64,000 nucleotides of DNA from Linanthus parryae. Taxonomy: Eukaryota > Streptophyta > Magnoliopsida > Ericales > Polemoniaceae. The position numbers were made by a program, and so were the translations under genes. Positions within the stretch are counted from its first letter, which is position 1. Every line of letters starts with the position of its first letter. Under the pieces are notes generated by a model, which saw only the letters and a list, made by a program, of their open reading frames with translations, was not told where the DNA came from and made no database searches. Where the stretch lies: NCBI GenBank assembly GCA_023055425.1, contig JALGPY010000012.1, forward strand, positions 10,599,922 to 10,663,921, in the 5' to 3' direction. This document shows positions 36,955 through 47,622 of the stretch, piece after piece.

Positions 36955-37575
36955 TGTAGATAGTGCATCCCAGGTAGATCGATCACCGTCCACGTGGCAG
37001 CCATCCAGGAGGTTCGATGGTACTCCACTACTACTCTATTATTATTGTATTTACGTTCGCACTTATCTATGTGGGGGCTGCGAGACAGGGTCACCCTCGA
37101 TACTAACCGCACTGGAGTTGTAGGGTTCAAGTGGCTTGGAGGCTAGAGTAAGGCATGTCGCACGTGAACAGCAGTTGCAATCGTGTGCGACCCTTGTCAA
37201 TTGTCTGAGAGATTTGATGATCACGTGTCCTATATACGCGGTCAACCGTTTGAACGGTCCCTATATATGCGGATGACCATGTAACGTGCCCTGTATATAT
37301 GGACGAACGTGCCGTTACGAGGAGGATATCTAGACGTCATTTGCGGACGCATTAACCCCTCATAACGGTCATTCCTATGCCCTATATATAGAGGTGTTGG
37401 CCTTATATGTCACCTCTCGGATCTTTTGCTAATCATCATATTGTCTCTCTCTTAGGAAATTAGCAAGAGCTTACTCTTCCCCTACACTTACTCTCAATCT
37501 CTCTGTGCTTTGTTCTTGTTCTTGTCTATTGCAGGTGTACACTGAGATCTTCCCCAGAAGGATCTCTTGTCCACA
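36955..37575 (+). repeat. 5' LTR of the Tat-type gypsy element (621 bp)
   Basis: Begins TGTAGATAG, ends CCACA, and is followed by the primer site. By eye about 30 differences separate it from the 369 bp of the 3' LTR visible at 63632-64000 (~8%). The flank CCTAT at 36950-36954 should be its target duplication, but the other end is outside the window. Confidence 0.85.
37383..37391 (+). promoter_or_regulatory. Likely TATA box in the gypsy LTR
   Basis: CTATATATAG in the second half of the LTR, about 190 nt before its end. Related CTATATA motifs upstream at about 37228, 37260 and 37291 form an imperfect series. Confidence 0.45.
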
Positions 37576-37576
37576 T

Positions 37577-37591
37577 TGGTGAACCCGAAGT
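37577..37591 (+). promoter_or_regulatory. Primer-binding site of the gypsy element
   Basis: TGGTGAACCCGAAG lies directly after the LTR end. It has the TGG start expected of a tRNA 3'-end complement. I have not assigned the tRNA. Confidence 0.6.
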
Positions 37592-37625
37592 GAACACTGC
37601 CTTCAAAAATTCCAGATCAACAACC

Positions 37626-39518
37626 ATGTCTCATGATTCTGAACCCCATTAAAGAAACAAGTCACCCTCAAGGGAAGGATCCCTCAGAGAGGAGGCTCCA
37701 CTCAACATCAACACCAATATCCAGACGCAAACGGCTATTGGGAACAACCGGACCCTGGAGATGCCGAATGCAACGATTCAGAGCCAGGCAAGGGCAATGC
37801 AGACCCAATCTGCGCAGATAGCCCAGATCATGGCTATTCTGGGTAGACTTGCACATAATTCCACTCAAGGGACTTCAGCCACTCCAGGAGAAACCATGAC
37901 ACTTAATCTTGCCTCAAAGAACTCACAACCACCACTTTCCTCCGGATCTCCACCTCAACTACCAATATTGCCATCGAAAACCCCACTTGCACCTGTTTTT
38001 CAACCCGAGTGCGCATCTGCCGAAAACCTGCCATCATAACCAGTGCTATTATTACACGAGACTGGGATTCCGGCCAGTTACACGCCTCCAGCTCCCTACG
38101 ACCCCCGTACGCCTTACGTACCGGGGCTTGCCGCTACCCCATCATCGACCGTAGTAGGAAGCGCAGCTGCCAACGTAGAAGATTTGGAGCAGCGCTTGGA
38201 CAACTTTCTTGCAAACTACTGTTTCGAGGACACTGTGATCCCGAAGGTTGATAGCCCCCCCCCCCAATTCTGCGCGATATTTACCTGGTGCCTAACCCAG
38301 ACGAGTACAAGGCGCCAAAATGGGATAAGTTCGACAAAATTAACGGAAACGCGCAGGAGCATGTGATGCGGTTCGTCGACATGATGAGACTGCATGGAAT
38401 CTATTCAAGGCTGCTGATGCGCAAATTCCCAAAGTCTCTGGGACATGTCGCGTACAAATGGTCTAGGACTTTGGAGCTGGCTCCATCAAAACTTTGGTAG
38501 ATGTGGTCAAGATTTTTTACACCAATTTCTTCCAAGTCGAAGAGAAAGTCACAACGATACACCTGTCGTGCATGCATTAGAAGCATGACGAAGAGGGGGT
38601 CGCGTTCATAAAGAAGTTCATGACTAAATCGTTGGAGTGTGTGGATGAGGTGCTCGCGAGCCGCCTGGTGGAAATCTGTTTCCAAGGAATGCGAGACGAG
38701 TACAAAGGTATGTGGATTAATTTGCATATGCCTAATTTCTCCAATTTAATTGACTTTACCAGGAACATCGAGCCCACTGTGGAGAAGCAGAAGAAGAGGT
38801 ACCTGAAGGATCGAACACCAGGAGGCTCCAACTTCAAGATTGGAAGGTTCAAATACAAGAGATGACGAGAGGCTGATGTGAAAGCGGTATCACCACAGAA
38901 GCAACATCGAGTTCCATCGAGAGAGGTGCCTCCATTTCCATGTTTGATCGGGGAGATAACCAGCTTATGCAAGCAGTGGCGAAAGATGGGGTTCTACCCG
39001 CACTCGAGAAGCCACTCACATGAGAACAGCTGAGGAATCCAAAATGGTGCGAATGCCATAGCCAGGTCATGCACCCGACGAAGGAATGCAGAAAGTTGAG
39101 GTGGCTGGTGGACAAAAAGATGAAAGAAGGGGAACTGATCATTGATGACCCAACCAAAGATGTGCGCAGCAACCCGCTGCCATCCCACTCGGAGCAAAAG
39201 ACAAAGGGAAAAGAAGTGGTAATGAATTCGATCGTAGACCATAAAGAGGTTGCAGATGGAGAAGTTCCAGTTGTGGCTGAAATTTGCGAAGATGAGGACT
39301 ACAGTTTGGATACGGAGGATTCTAGAGCTGAACGAATAAAGGGCTCGCACAAATTCGATAAGTTCGTCGATGACATGAACTTCTCGGATGCGTGTCGCCT
39401 GGAGATGATAAATGCGATCCTAAGGGTAGCAGAAGACTTTGGAGAAGAGCTGGTAGTCTCGAACGGAGAGGTCATAAAAGTCGCACGCTCGAAAATCTTG
39501 GTAATGTCCTTTTCATAA
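37626..39518 (+). pseudogene. Gypsy gag (capsid and zinc-knuckle remnant), broken
   Basis: The ATG at 37626 is followed by a stop at codon 9 (37650-37652), after which the same frame runs to 38039. The capsid core lies at 38288-38865 (PKWDKFDKINGNAQEHVMRF, then a segment with KKFMTKSLE). It is split by a frame change near 38500 and a stop at 38578. An 11-nt C run at 38255-38265 is a likely slippage site. A zinc-finger-like CHSQVMHPTKEC precedes the 39069-39518 frame, which ends in an acidic segment. Gag would form the virus-like particle. This copy is inactive. Confidence 0.75.
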
Positions 39519-39534
39519 TCGGACAAGAAGACAG

Positions 39535-40222
39535 ATGCAAACCACCAAAGACCACTATACGTCACGGATGTGGTCAATGGTGTCAAATTCAAGAGGGCCT
39601 TCATCGACGGAGGAGAATCTGTAAATGTGATACAACTCCACACTCTGGATTTGGCTGGTATCTCAGAAAGAAGATTGTCAAGCGAACATCTACTTTGATG
39701 GGATTTGGAAGAGACTCGAGGATGACGATCGGTTGGATTCGTTTGGGGATCCAAATTGGCAGGATCAAGTGCTCAGTCAAGTTCCATGTGATAAATGCGA
39801 GCACCACTTATCATATGATTATTGGTCGAGCATGGATTCACTACTTTGATGTTGTACCCTCCACAACTCACCAAATGATGAAAGCAATCTGTAAAGACAG
39901 ATTAGTGGAGATACCAACCTTAGTGAACCCATTCAACCAGAATGAAGCGCACTTGTCTGAGGTAGTTTGGTTTACAGAAATGGCGGACGAAGAGACGCCA
40001 ACACCCTTCAAACCAACTCCCTTGCCCAATTGGGAGGACATAAAAAATCAGTCGCCTCCAGGGGTAATGCTGATGAGTGAAACCCATAAGGAAAAACTGC
40101 CTTCGCAGGAGGAAACACCAAAGGCGACCTACCAAAAGAAGAATGTCTACACCCTTAAAAGGATCGTCAAACACGACAATGATGGCAATGAGATAGACAT
40201 CTACGCAAAGGGAAAGAAGTGA
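39535..40222 (+). pseudogene. Gypsy aspartic protease region
   Basis: One frame around 39555-39680 reads YVTDVVNGVKFKRAFIDGG followed by ESVNVI, with DGG in the place of the family's D-S/T-G catalytic motif. After a frame change the C-terminal half reads TTYHMIIGRAWIHYFDVVP and then STTHQM, matching the second half of the retropepsin fold as seen in plant gypsy pol. A linker to RT rich in Pro/Glu/Lys follows. The catalytic change and the frameshift suggest loss of activity. Confidence 0.65.
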
Positions 40223-40297
40223 TATTGCATTTGAAGGTGCACGGGGTCATCTTCTACTTCACCTGTCGAAGATGTTCCTGAGCAAATCAATGAGTCA

Positions 40298-41611
40298 GTG
40301 GAAAAAGTGCCAGGAGAAGACATAGTCGAGACACCAATGGAGAAGTTGAAAGAAGCGCCTGAATGCATGGAAGACAAGACAAAACCACAAAAACAAGAAT
40401 TGAAGGAAGTGTTCTTGAGCCCAACAGAAGAGAAGAAAAGACCAGTATTCTTGAGCGTGGATCTCGATGATGCGGAAGAGCAGGGTCTGCTAAAGCTGTT
40501 GACAGAATATAAAGATGTGTTCGCATGGGAATACGATGAAATGCCCGGTTTAGATACAGGGGTCACCATGCACAGGTTGGATGTCATTCCAGGAACGAAG
40601 CCGATAAAGCAAAGCACAAGGAGTTTTCGGCCAGAAGTCAATGCGAAGATAAAAGAAGAGATAGTGAATCTGTTAAATGCGAAGTTCCTCAAGCCCGAGC
40701 ACCATCCCACTTGGATCACCAACATCGTGCCGGTTATTAATAAGAACAGGCAGCTTCGAGTTTGTGTTGAATTCAGATACTTGAATCGATTTCGCCCAAA
40801 AGATGAATTTCGATTGCCAAACATAGATTTATTGATCGACTCCACCGCAGGGCACCAGATGTTCAGCTTTATGGATGGATTTAGTGGCTATAATCAGATC
40901 AAGATGGACCCTGACGATGCGAAGAAGATTTCCTTCATACCACCGGTGGGGGTGTTTCACTACACGGTCATGCCCTTTGGCTTGAAAAATGCTAGAGCAA
41001 CTTATCAGCGCGCGATGATGGCGCTTTTCCACGATATGAAGCATCAAGAAGTAGAATTTTATGTGGATGATCTGGTCATCAAATCGAGACAAAAGGGAGA
41101 TAACCTAAAGGACTTGAGGAAGGTGTTTGAAAGATGTAGGAAGTTCCAGCTGAAAATGAACCCCATGAAGTGTGCTTTTGGGGTAACCTCAGGGAAATTC
41201 TTGGTATGCATAATTCACCGGCAAGAAATCGAGCCTGACCCTGCAAAGATTTTAGCTGTCACAAGCCTACCAGCCCCAAGAACTCAAAGTGCACTAAAGA
41301 ATTTCTTGGGCAAGCTTTCGTACTTACGGAGATTCATACCGGCAATTGCAGATTTGACGTTTTTCTTCAGTAATTTACTCAAGAAGAATGCGACATATAC
41401 TTGGACGGAAGAGCACCGGACAACGTTTGAAAAGTTGAAGCAATTGCTGACATCTCCACGAGTCATGATCGCGCCGCAGCTTGGAGCACCTCTACTACTG
41501 TATCTTACTTCGATGAAGAAATCGATTGGGGGCATTGATATCTCAAGAGTTCGAAGGCCAGGAAATACCCATCTACTATATCGCGCGCGTGGTACAATCT
41601 GCCGAATCTAG
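40298..41611 (+). pseudogene. Gypsy reverse transcriptase (pol)
   Basis: A 437-codon open frame. The RT fingers and palm are intact by motif: FLKPEHHPTWITNIVPV, RVCVEFRYLN, FSFMDGFSGYNQIKM, VMPFGLKNARATYQRAM and the catalytic YVDDLVIKS near 41060. The thumb and RNase H start follow (FLGKLSYLRRFIPA). The frame shifts near 41545, and the RNase H continues in another frame to about 41850 (PIYYIARVVQSAESRY). RT copies the genomic RNA inside the particle. It is the best-preserved domain, but the polyprotein is broken on both sides. Confidence 0.85.
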
Positions 41612-41892
41612 GTACACAGATATTGAGCGACATTGACTTTCTGTATTCTTTGTCATTGGAAAGTTAAAGCACTACTTTTTCTCTCATAAAGTGGTTGTAA
41701 TAACGAAAAGCGACCCTATCCGATACTTTTTGGGGCATTCTGCTCCTTGTGGGAGATTGGCACAATGGTACATGACCATATCGCAGTATGACATCACATG
41801 CGCGCGTACAAAGGCCATTAAGTCTCAAACAGTGGAAGATTTGCTAGCATAGTTCTCAGACGTGAATTATGAACCCATGATAGAAGAAGTAC

Positions 41893-42280
41893 TTGAAGAA
41901 CCAGAAGTGTGCTTGGTGGAATCGTCCTACAAGAGCAGGAGGAGGAATTAGAATTGTCCTCACTAAGCCTGATGGAGAGGTCACCAAGATGTCGAGAAAT
42001 CTAGACATTTCAGTGACCAACAATGAAGCCGAGTATGAGGCTTTAATTGCTCGCCTTCTTGCAGCCAAGGCCTTGGAAGTCCAGAATTTGATCATGACGG
42101 GAGATTCGAAGTTGGTTGTGAAGCAAGCTTCAGGCGAGTATGGTTTAAAATAGATCAACCTGTTGAGTTACAGGTCGATTGTGCAAAAGCTAGTTCAGAA
42201 GTTCGACTCAATCAAGTACGAGCACACTCCCAGAGCCGATAATCGACAAGCAGATGCGCTAGCCACTCTAGGGTCGAAGA
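41893..42280 (+). pseudogene. Second RNase H domain of the Tat-type element
   Basis: After the gypsy RNase H, 41893-42153 reads a second RNase H-like fold: a GGGIRIVL strand, TNNEAEYEALIARLLAAKAL with the acidic residue, and MTGDSKLVVKQASGEY. After a stop it continues PRADNRQADALATLGSK near 42230. An additional RNase H of this kind is characteristic of the Tat lineage and supports the classification. A stop at 42151-42153 interrupts it. Confidence 0.75.
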
Positions 42281-42289
42281 TCAGCGTAG

Positions 42290-43817
42290 ACAAGTGTCGG
42301 GCAATGATCTCGATCGAGGTCAAGACCACTCCCTCTATAATGAAAGATTTGTGCGAAGACGAATTCATCCAAGTCGAGGATCGGATAAAGTATATCATAC
42401 GTGCGATCGCAGAAGGAACAAGGAAGGAAAGTTGGGTCTCCACAAAGGGATTCTGTATACGTGACAACTTGCTATACTTTAAAGGACCTGAAGTTATCCT
42501 GATGGGATGTGTTGCAGAAGAAGAAGTTCAAGCTCTGCTTGAGAAAATTCATGAGAACTCTTGTGGAGAAAATGAAGTTTCCATTTTCAGGAAGGCCTAG
42601 AGGTATGGGATTCATTGGCCTCAAATGTCGTGCTATGTTGCAATCCTGCAGGGTAACTACGAGAAGTGTGCGTTGGTGAATAAATCTCTAGAAATTGCTG
42701 CAGTTGACGATGATGTTGACTGGCGAAAGCCTCTGATTGACTATCTGCGAGACGAAATTCTACGGAGTGATAAGAACGAAGCTGACAGGCTCAAGAAGAA
42801 ATCTCCTCAATACGTGTTGAAGGAGAACCTGCTATGGCGAAAAGGACATGATGGGAATTTTCTTAGATGCTTGAATGGTGAAGAGATACAAGAATTCATG
42901 GAGTTATCGCATCCAGTGGAGCATCAAGGAGGTGCGAAGATTTGTAGAAAACTCTTGACTGTAGGCTATTTTTGGCCAACAATGGAGGCGGATTATCGGG
43001 CAAAAGTCAAACGCTCTCAACAGTGCCAATTCAACGGAAAATGGATGCATGCTCCCACAGTCGATTTTCACGCACTGGGAAACCCTTGGCCATTCCACAC
43101 GTGGTCAAATTCATTCAAGAGAACATCATTTATCGTTTCGGGTTTCCTAATATGATCCTATCTGATAATGGGACTCCTTTTGTCAATCACCAAGTTGCCT
43201 CGAAGCTGATGGAGTACAATGTGAGGCAGGTGTGCTCGACGCCCTACTATCCAAAAGGGAATGGGCAAGCAGAGGTCACAAACAAAACGCTGTTGAGGAT
43301 TCTAAGCAATATGGTCGCATATGACCATAAGAAGTGGGCGGATTCTCTAAGTCTAGCGTTGTGGGCTTAACGCACCTCACCAAGAACTCGTACATGAGCT
43401 TCCCCTTTCTTGCTTTGCTATGGAGCTGAAGCAGTCATTCCCCCTGAGGTCAAGGTTAATTCAGCAAGGTTAGCCTTTAGTGCTTTCTATGAAAATCAAC
43501 GTGATCATGATATTATTTTTCTTGAAGAGAAACACGATCAAGCCAAGAGGATAAATACACGATATAAAGAACGAGTCTCTCGAGCATATAACAAAACTGT
43601 ACAGCATCGAGATTTTTCTGTTGGAGATTTGGTCTGGAGAGCTTCAGATCACTGCATGCGCGAAACTACCCACCCCAAGTTTTCTTCCAAATGGGAAGGA
43701 CCATTTGAGGTAAAAGAAGTCTTTGATAGTGGCTATTGCACAATCTTGAGATGTCATGGGACTGGCACAACTCCCACCCCAGTTGATATGCGACGGGTTA
43801 ATAAATACTATCACTAG
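42290..43817 (+). pseudogene. Gypsy integrase, with core deletion
   Basis: The zinc-binding N-terminus (HPVEHQGGAKICRKLLTVGY, then CQQC-like KRSQQCQ) is at 42890-43030. The C-terminal part of the catalytic core is at 43100-43370 (IIYRFGFPNMILSDNGTPF, then PKGNGQAEVTNKTLL, carrying the second Asp and the Glu). The C-terminal domain is at 43410-43817 (GDLVWR, SKWEGPFEVKEV). Sequence jumps from NPWPF straight to VVKFIQ at about 43090-43105. The stretch that normally holds the first catalytic Asp is missing, and a frame change marks the junction. Integration activity is lost. Confidence 0.8.
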
Positions 43818-43975
43818 AATTTCTAATGCTTTTTATGATGTATTCATTGATTTCCTCCCATATGAGGACTCTCCATATTAATGATAATGACTCTCCCATA
43901 TGAGAGATCACTTATTAACGTTGTATGTTTTCTACTTAGTTGCGTTCATTTACATTCGATTACCTACTTCCAGAT

Positions 43976-44415
43976 AAGCCTATCTATTTATATAGCATCA
44001 ATACGCGAACATAAGCCTATTTTTTTAGATTGCAGCAAAATTCAGCGAAGCCTATCTGTCTAGATAACAGCTACTCATGCCTTAAGCCTATCTGTACAAA
44101 TAGCAACTATTTTTTGCTTAAAGCCTATCTGTTTAGATAGCAGTGAAATTCGATATAAGCCTATATGCTCATATAACATCGATATGCTAACTTAAGCCTA
44201 CTTACTTAGATAGCAGCACTTAATAAGCCTATCTCTTTAGATAGCAGAAATACGCGATCAAACGAACTCTCTATTCAGATAGCTGCGATACTTGATTAAA
44301 ACTATCTGTTGAGATAGCAGAGTTTATTGATTAAAGCTTGTCAACATAAATATCATGAGCTTAAACGCTTCTGTTCAAATAGCAACAATATTAGACGAAA
44401 AACCTATCTATTTCA
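43976..44415 (+). repeat. Tandem array of ~36-bp units with a palindromic core
   Basis: About 12 diverged units of 31-38 bp. Consensus core is AAGCCTATCTGTTTAGATAG, where CTATCT and AGATAG are complementary and can form a small hairpin. Starts are near 43976, 44012, 44048, 44083, 44121, 44155, 44193 and 44224, decaying after 44260. It lies right after pol, where Tat-type elements often carry tandem repeats. Confidence 0.85.
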
Positions 44416-44583
44416 AGAGATGCAAATTGATATCTGCGCAAAACTTAGATATGCAAAAATATTGTTTAAGCTCACACAAAACATTTTTAAAACTGTGAGG
44501 GCTAAATAAGAGGCTTATATTGTTCAAACTGCGAAGCTAACATGATACTCGAAGTTCACAGCCCAAAATATTACATGAAAATG

Positions 44584-45051
44584 CTACTGGTCTTCAAAGA
44601 AATCATTGAACAGAGAATCTTGGGCTGCTAACTTCATGGAATCTTTGGCCGATTGATCCAACCGCTTCTTATGATTCTTGTGATTGTCGCTCGCCTCATT
44701 AAATTGCTGGATAGCCTTTTCAATTGCCTCCTTTTGAGCTGGAAGACTGGCACTTTCCAAATTGTAATTCATGTAGCCAAACTTGAGCTTCACAGAGTTG
44801 TTGATCTGCACCAATCTCTGTATGAGAAAATCAAGATTCAGCTTACCCATTGAGACGTGCTGAATGCCATGAGTGCTTGTCAAGAAGCATTGGGAATTTG
44901 AAAGAGAAGTTCTTGCGGGAGTAGTTTTGCTTATTCTTTCCATAAGGTCTGTCATCTCGGTGAGGAGATCTCCTCTGTCTCTGGGCGCTAACTCCAGGAC
45001 TCTTGTGAATGTCTTTGGATATGAAATGCGAACTTTCATGAGCCATTCCAA
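44584..45051 (-). pseudogene. Antisense ORF of the Tat-type element, piece 1 (C-terminal)
   Basis: 155 codons on the strand opposite to gag-pol, between pol and the 3' LTR. Predicted helical and Gln/Lys/Asn-rich (ESASLPAQKEAIEKAIQQ, then NEASDN). Antisense ORFs of unknown function in this place are known from Tat-lineage elements. The original ORF is now scattered over 44584-63072 by nested insertions and stops. Confidence 0.5.
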
Positions 45052-45098
45052 ACAAGATTGGTTTACACCTGCATTTTCAGGATAGGATAATGGATCGA

Positions 45099-46117
45099 TC
45101 AGCTACGAAATAAGATCATATGCCTTGTAATATTTGCATGCTCAAAATTAGTCTTACCAGTCCCCTCGACTATTTGTCGAAGGGAAGGAATCGGGGTCAT
45201 CGCTGTTTGATTGCTAGAGGATGCCGCTTCAACCAATATCTGGTCTGCAAGAGTCTCCCGCGCGTAATACTCCTCAGGGATAGCGCAATTCCTCTCCACA
45301 TCAACTGCTTCGACAGCTTGGGTAGCCCATACCGCCCAAGGGTTTTGTGCAAAGAATGCTTTTAAATTCAGATCAGGCGCATGATTTTCATCATGAGATG
45401 CCTCACTCATCATTCCAGAATAGACAAGTCTGCACTCTGACTCCTTGTACCAATACCTTCAGTCGCGACCACAGGAGTGTTCGCCCTTGATGTTGCATTC
45501 TGAGGGGGCTCATCTATGGTTGCATTTACACCACTCTCATCTCTCGCCTCGAGCAAAATTGGTGTGTTGGATTCTGGAACTTCTGGCATGCTTTCAGTTA
45601 CGACATTGAATTAGGCCTCATGAGTTAAAGCAATGTTAGTTTCTGGAGCTTCCGGCGACTGAGAATCTTTCATGCTTTGATCTGGCACACCGTCAGTCGC
45701 ATTTGCCCCATGCTTCTTCTTCTGTTATTGTTGACAGTGCAAACAAGAATATCTTCTATTGAGATCATTTGTCGGCACAATGTTTAAAGACGCGACATTG
45801 AGTTGGGATTCATGAGCTGAAGTGGTCATTTCGTGCTGAACCTCAACTTGCTCAGTTCCTCCTAAAATGGTATCTACTGAAAAACCAGTTGTGGGAGCGA
45901 CACTTGATGGAATCTCAGAAGGAGTAGTAGTTACTTCCTGTTGAGTTTCATTTTGCTCAACATTTTGAACAGGGGAACCTGGTCTTTGTGAGATAACTTC
46001 GAAGGATGAAGTGATTAATACCTGTTGAACCATGTCCTCATTAACATTCTCAGCACTTGTCTGCTCTCGCTCCTGCTGGAGGTTCTCCTCTTCCTCTTTC
46101 TCGGCTATGAGTCCCAT
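45099..46117 (-). pseudogene. Antisense ORF of the Tat-type element, piece 2 (low complexity)
   Basis: Frames at 46117-45725 and 45413-45099 on the minus strand. The first is Glu/Gln/Thr/Ser-rich (EKEEEENLQQEREQ, then VEQNETQQEVTTTPSEIP), like a disordered linker. The second is a short acidic/Ala-rich segment. A break lies between them at 45414-45724. They carry on directly toward the copia insertion at 46181 and continue beyond it at 58.6 kb. Confidence 0.45.
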
Positions 46118-46180
46118 CCGACCATCTTCAGGGTCAGATTCATCCCAGACAGTGCGAGCCTCGGGTACTTGCCTATCTTG

Positions 46181-47609
46181 TGTTGGAATAGATGCCCTAG
46201 AGGCAATCTAGTTTAGTATGAATTTGTAATTGGCTAGAAAAATTCATTTATTATTTATTGGATATTTAATATAATGAAGTCCTTAGATTTACAATCGTGT
46301 TGTTTATCTTAAATATCCCTAGTCAAGTATAATGATTAAATGGGACAATCATTTATAGACTAGTATGGGGTTGGATTGATATGGAGATATCATGATCCAA
46401 CACATAGGTGTGCATTACGGAATGTTGCACTGGATTGACCCATCACCGAGAAGGCTACATACATGTTATGATAAGTCACAAGTGCTTCTCGGGTACAATG
46501 GTATTGTCATCCTTAGACTTGAAGTCACTAGATATTCTAGTTGTGGATCATTGTGATCTTGGTAGCGTTAAACGCTACACCGTAACTGGGTAGTTATAAA
46601 GGCGTGTACTGGATACAATGAGAAGCAAGCTTAGAGATCGTAGTGGACGTAGAGAGGATTTGCCCCTCCCACATAACGGGAGCAAATATCCTAGGCCACT
46701 CGAAGGATAGTGCTTATAGAATGTCTGGCCAGACTCAAATAAATCAATATGGGATATTGATGTTATTTGCACGAATAAGGCTATTCCATGGATCGAGAAA
46801 CTAGGGATTGGATATACGAGTGTGACTTGTATGTCTCGCGTCCAATCCGGATATGGAGGCAAAGGGATGAGACAATTACTTGTACAATGTTGTCTAGATG
46901 ACTATTCTATTAGTTGGCTAGAATGGATGTTTTGCTAGAAACCGATCCATATTAGCAAAGAGTTGCTACCAACTAGATAGAACCTATGGGGTCACACGCT
47001 ATATAGAGTTGTACTAGATTTGGGAATTAATTAATTGGATTAATTAATTAGAAGGATCACTTTGCAAACCCTTGCAAACTTAGTAGGGACTAATTTGCAA
47101 GGAAGGGACTAAATTGAATTCTAGTAGGACTAGAATAAGTCCTTTAGGTAGTTAACAAGGAGTTGTTGGACTATATAAAGGACCCTCCTTCCTTCCTTCC
47201 TCATAACTTATGCTCTAAAGAGAACATAACAAGAGTGGGAGAGAACAAAGGAGAGAGAGAGCAAGCAACAAGGAGGACGCCGCCCCCTTGCCGCCGCCCC
47301 CTCGTCCCCGACGCCAAAAGAGGGCCGAGCCCTTTCTTTTGCCTCGTTTTGCGTGATTCCTTCACCCTCCTCTCATTCCGGGCTAGCACCAAGGAGATTG
47401 GAGATCTAGGATCAACTCTAGGCGTGGATCAACTATAGAGAACGTGACACTATTCGCGTTTGAAGTCATCAAGGAGAACCCAAAGGTGTGTTTATGATTT
47501 CTTACCTTCACTATCGTTATGCATCTAGACTTGTGATCCTTGGAGGGTTTTGCATGGCTATTGTTTGATTATGCTTCCGTTTGCGCAATCCATGAATCAA
47601 AACCCTACA
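46181..47609 (+). repeat. 5' LTR of the copia element
   Basis: TGTTGGAATAGATGCC at the left, CCCTACA at the right. Matches 56641-58069 with a constant offset of 10,460, so without indels. Contains TATATAAA at 47173-47179 as a likely promoter. Frames inside the LTR (61, 91 and 95 codons) recur in both copies and are not genes. Confidence 0.95.
47173..47179 (+). promoter_or_regulatory. TATA box of the copia LTR
   Basis: TATATAAAGG preceding a CT/AG-rich stretch; the expected transcript start is about 30 nt downstream. The same motif is in the 3' LTR at 57633. Confidence 0.55.
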
Positions 47610-47610
47610 G

Positions 47611-47622
47611 TGGTATCAGAGC
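47611..47622 (+). promoter_or_regulatory. Primer-binding site of the copia element
   Basis: TGGTATCAGAGC one base after the LTR end. This is the initiator-methionine tRNA complement used by most plant copia elements. Confidence 0.9.

Noticed and set aside
39299..41535. Minus-strand ORFs of up to 214 codons over gypsy pol
   Set aside because: Antisense to protease/RT motifs that are clearly on the plus strand; not the known antisense ORF, which lies after pol.
43976..44415. CRISPR array
   Set aside because: Units are contiguous diverged tandem repeats in a plant retrotransposon, without unique spacers or cas genes.
47163..47438. 91-codon ORF repeated at 57623-57898, and the 95-codon minus ORF repeated at 57035-57322
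   Set aside because: They recur because they lie in the two copia LTRs; no protein resemblance.
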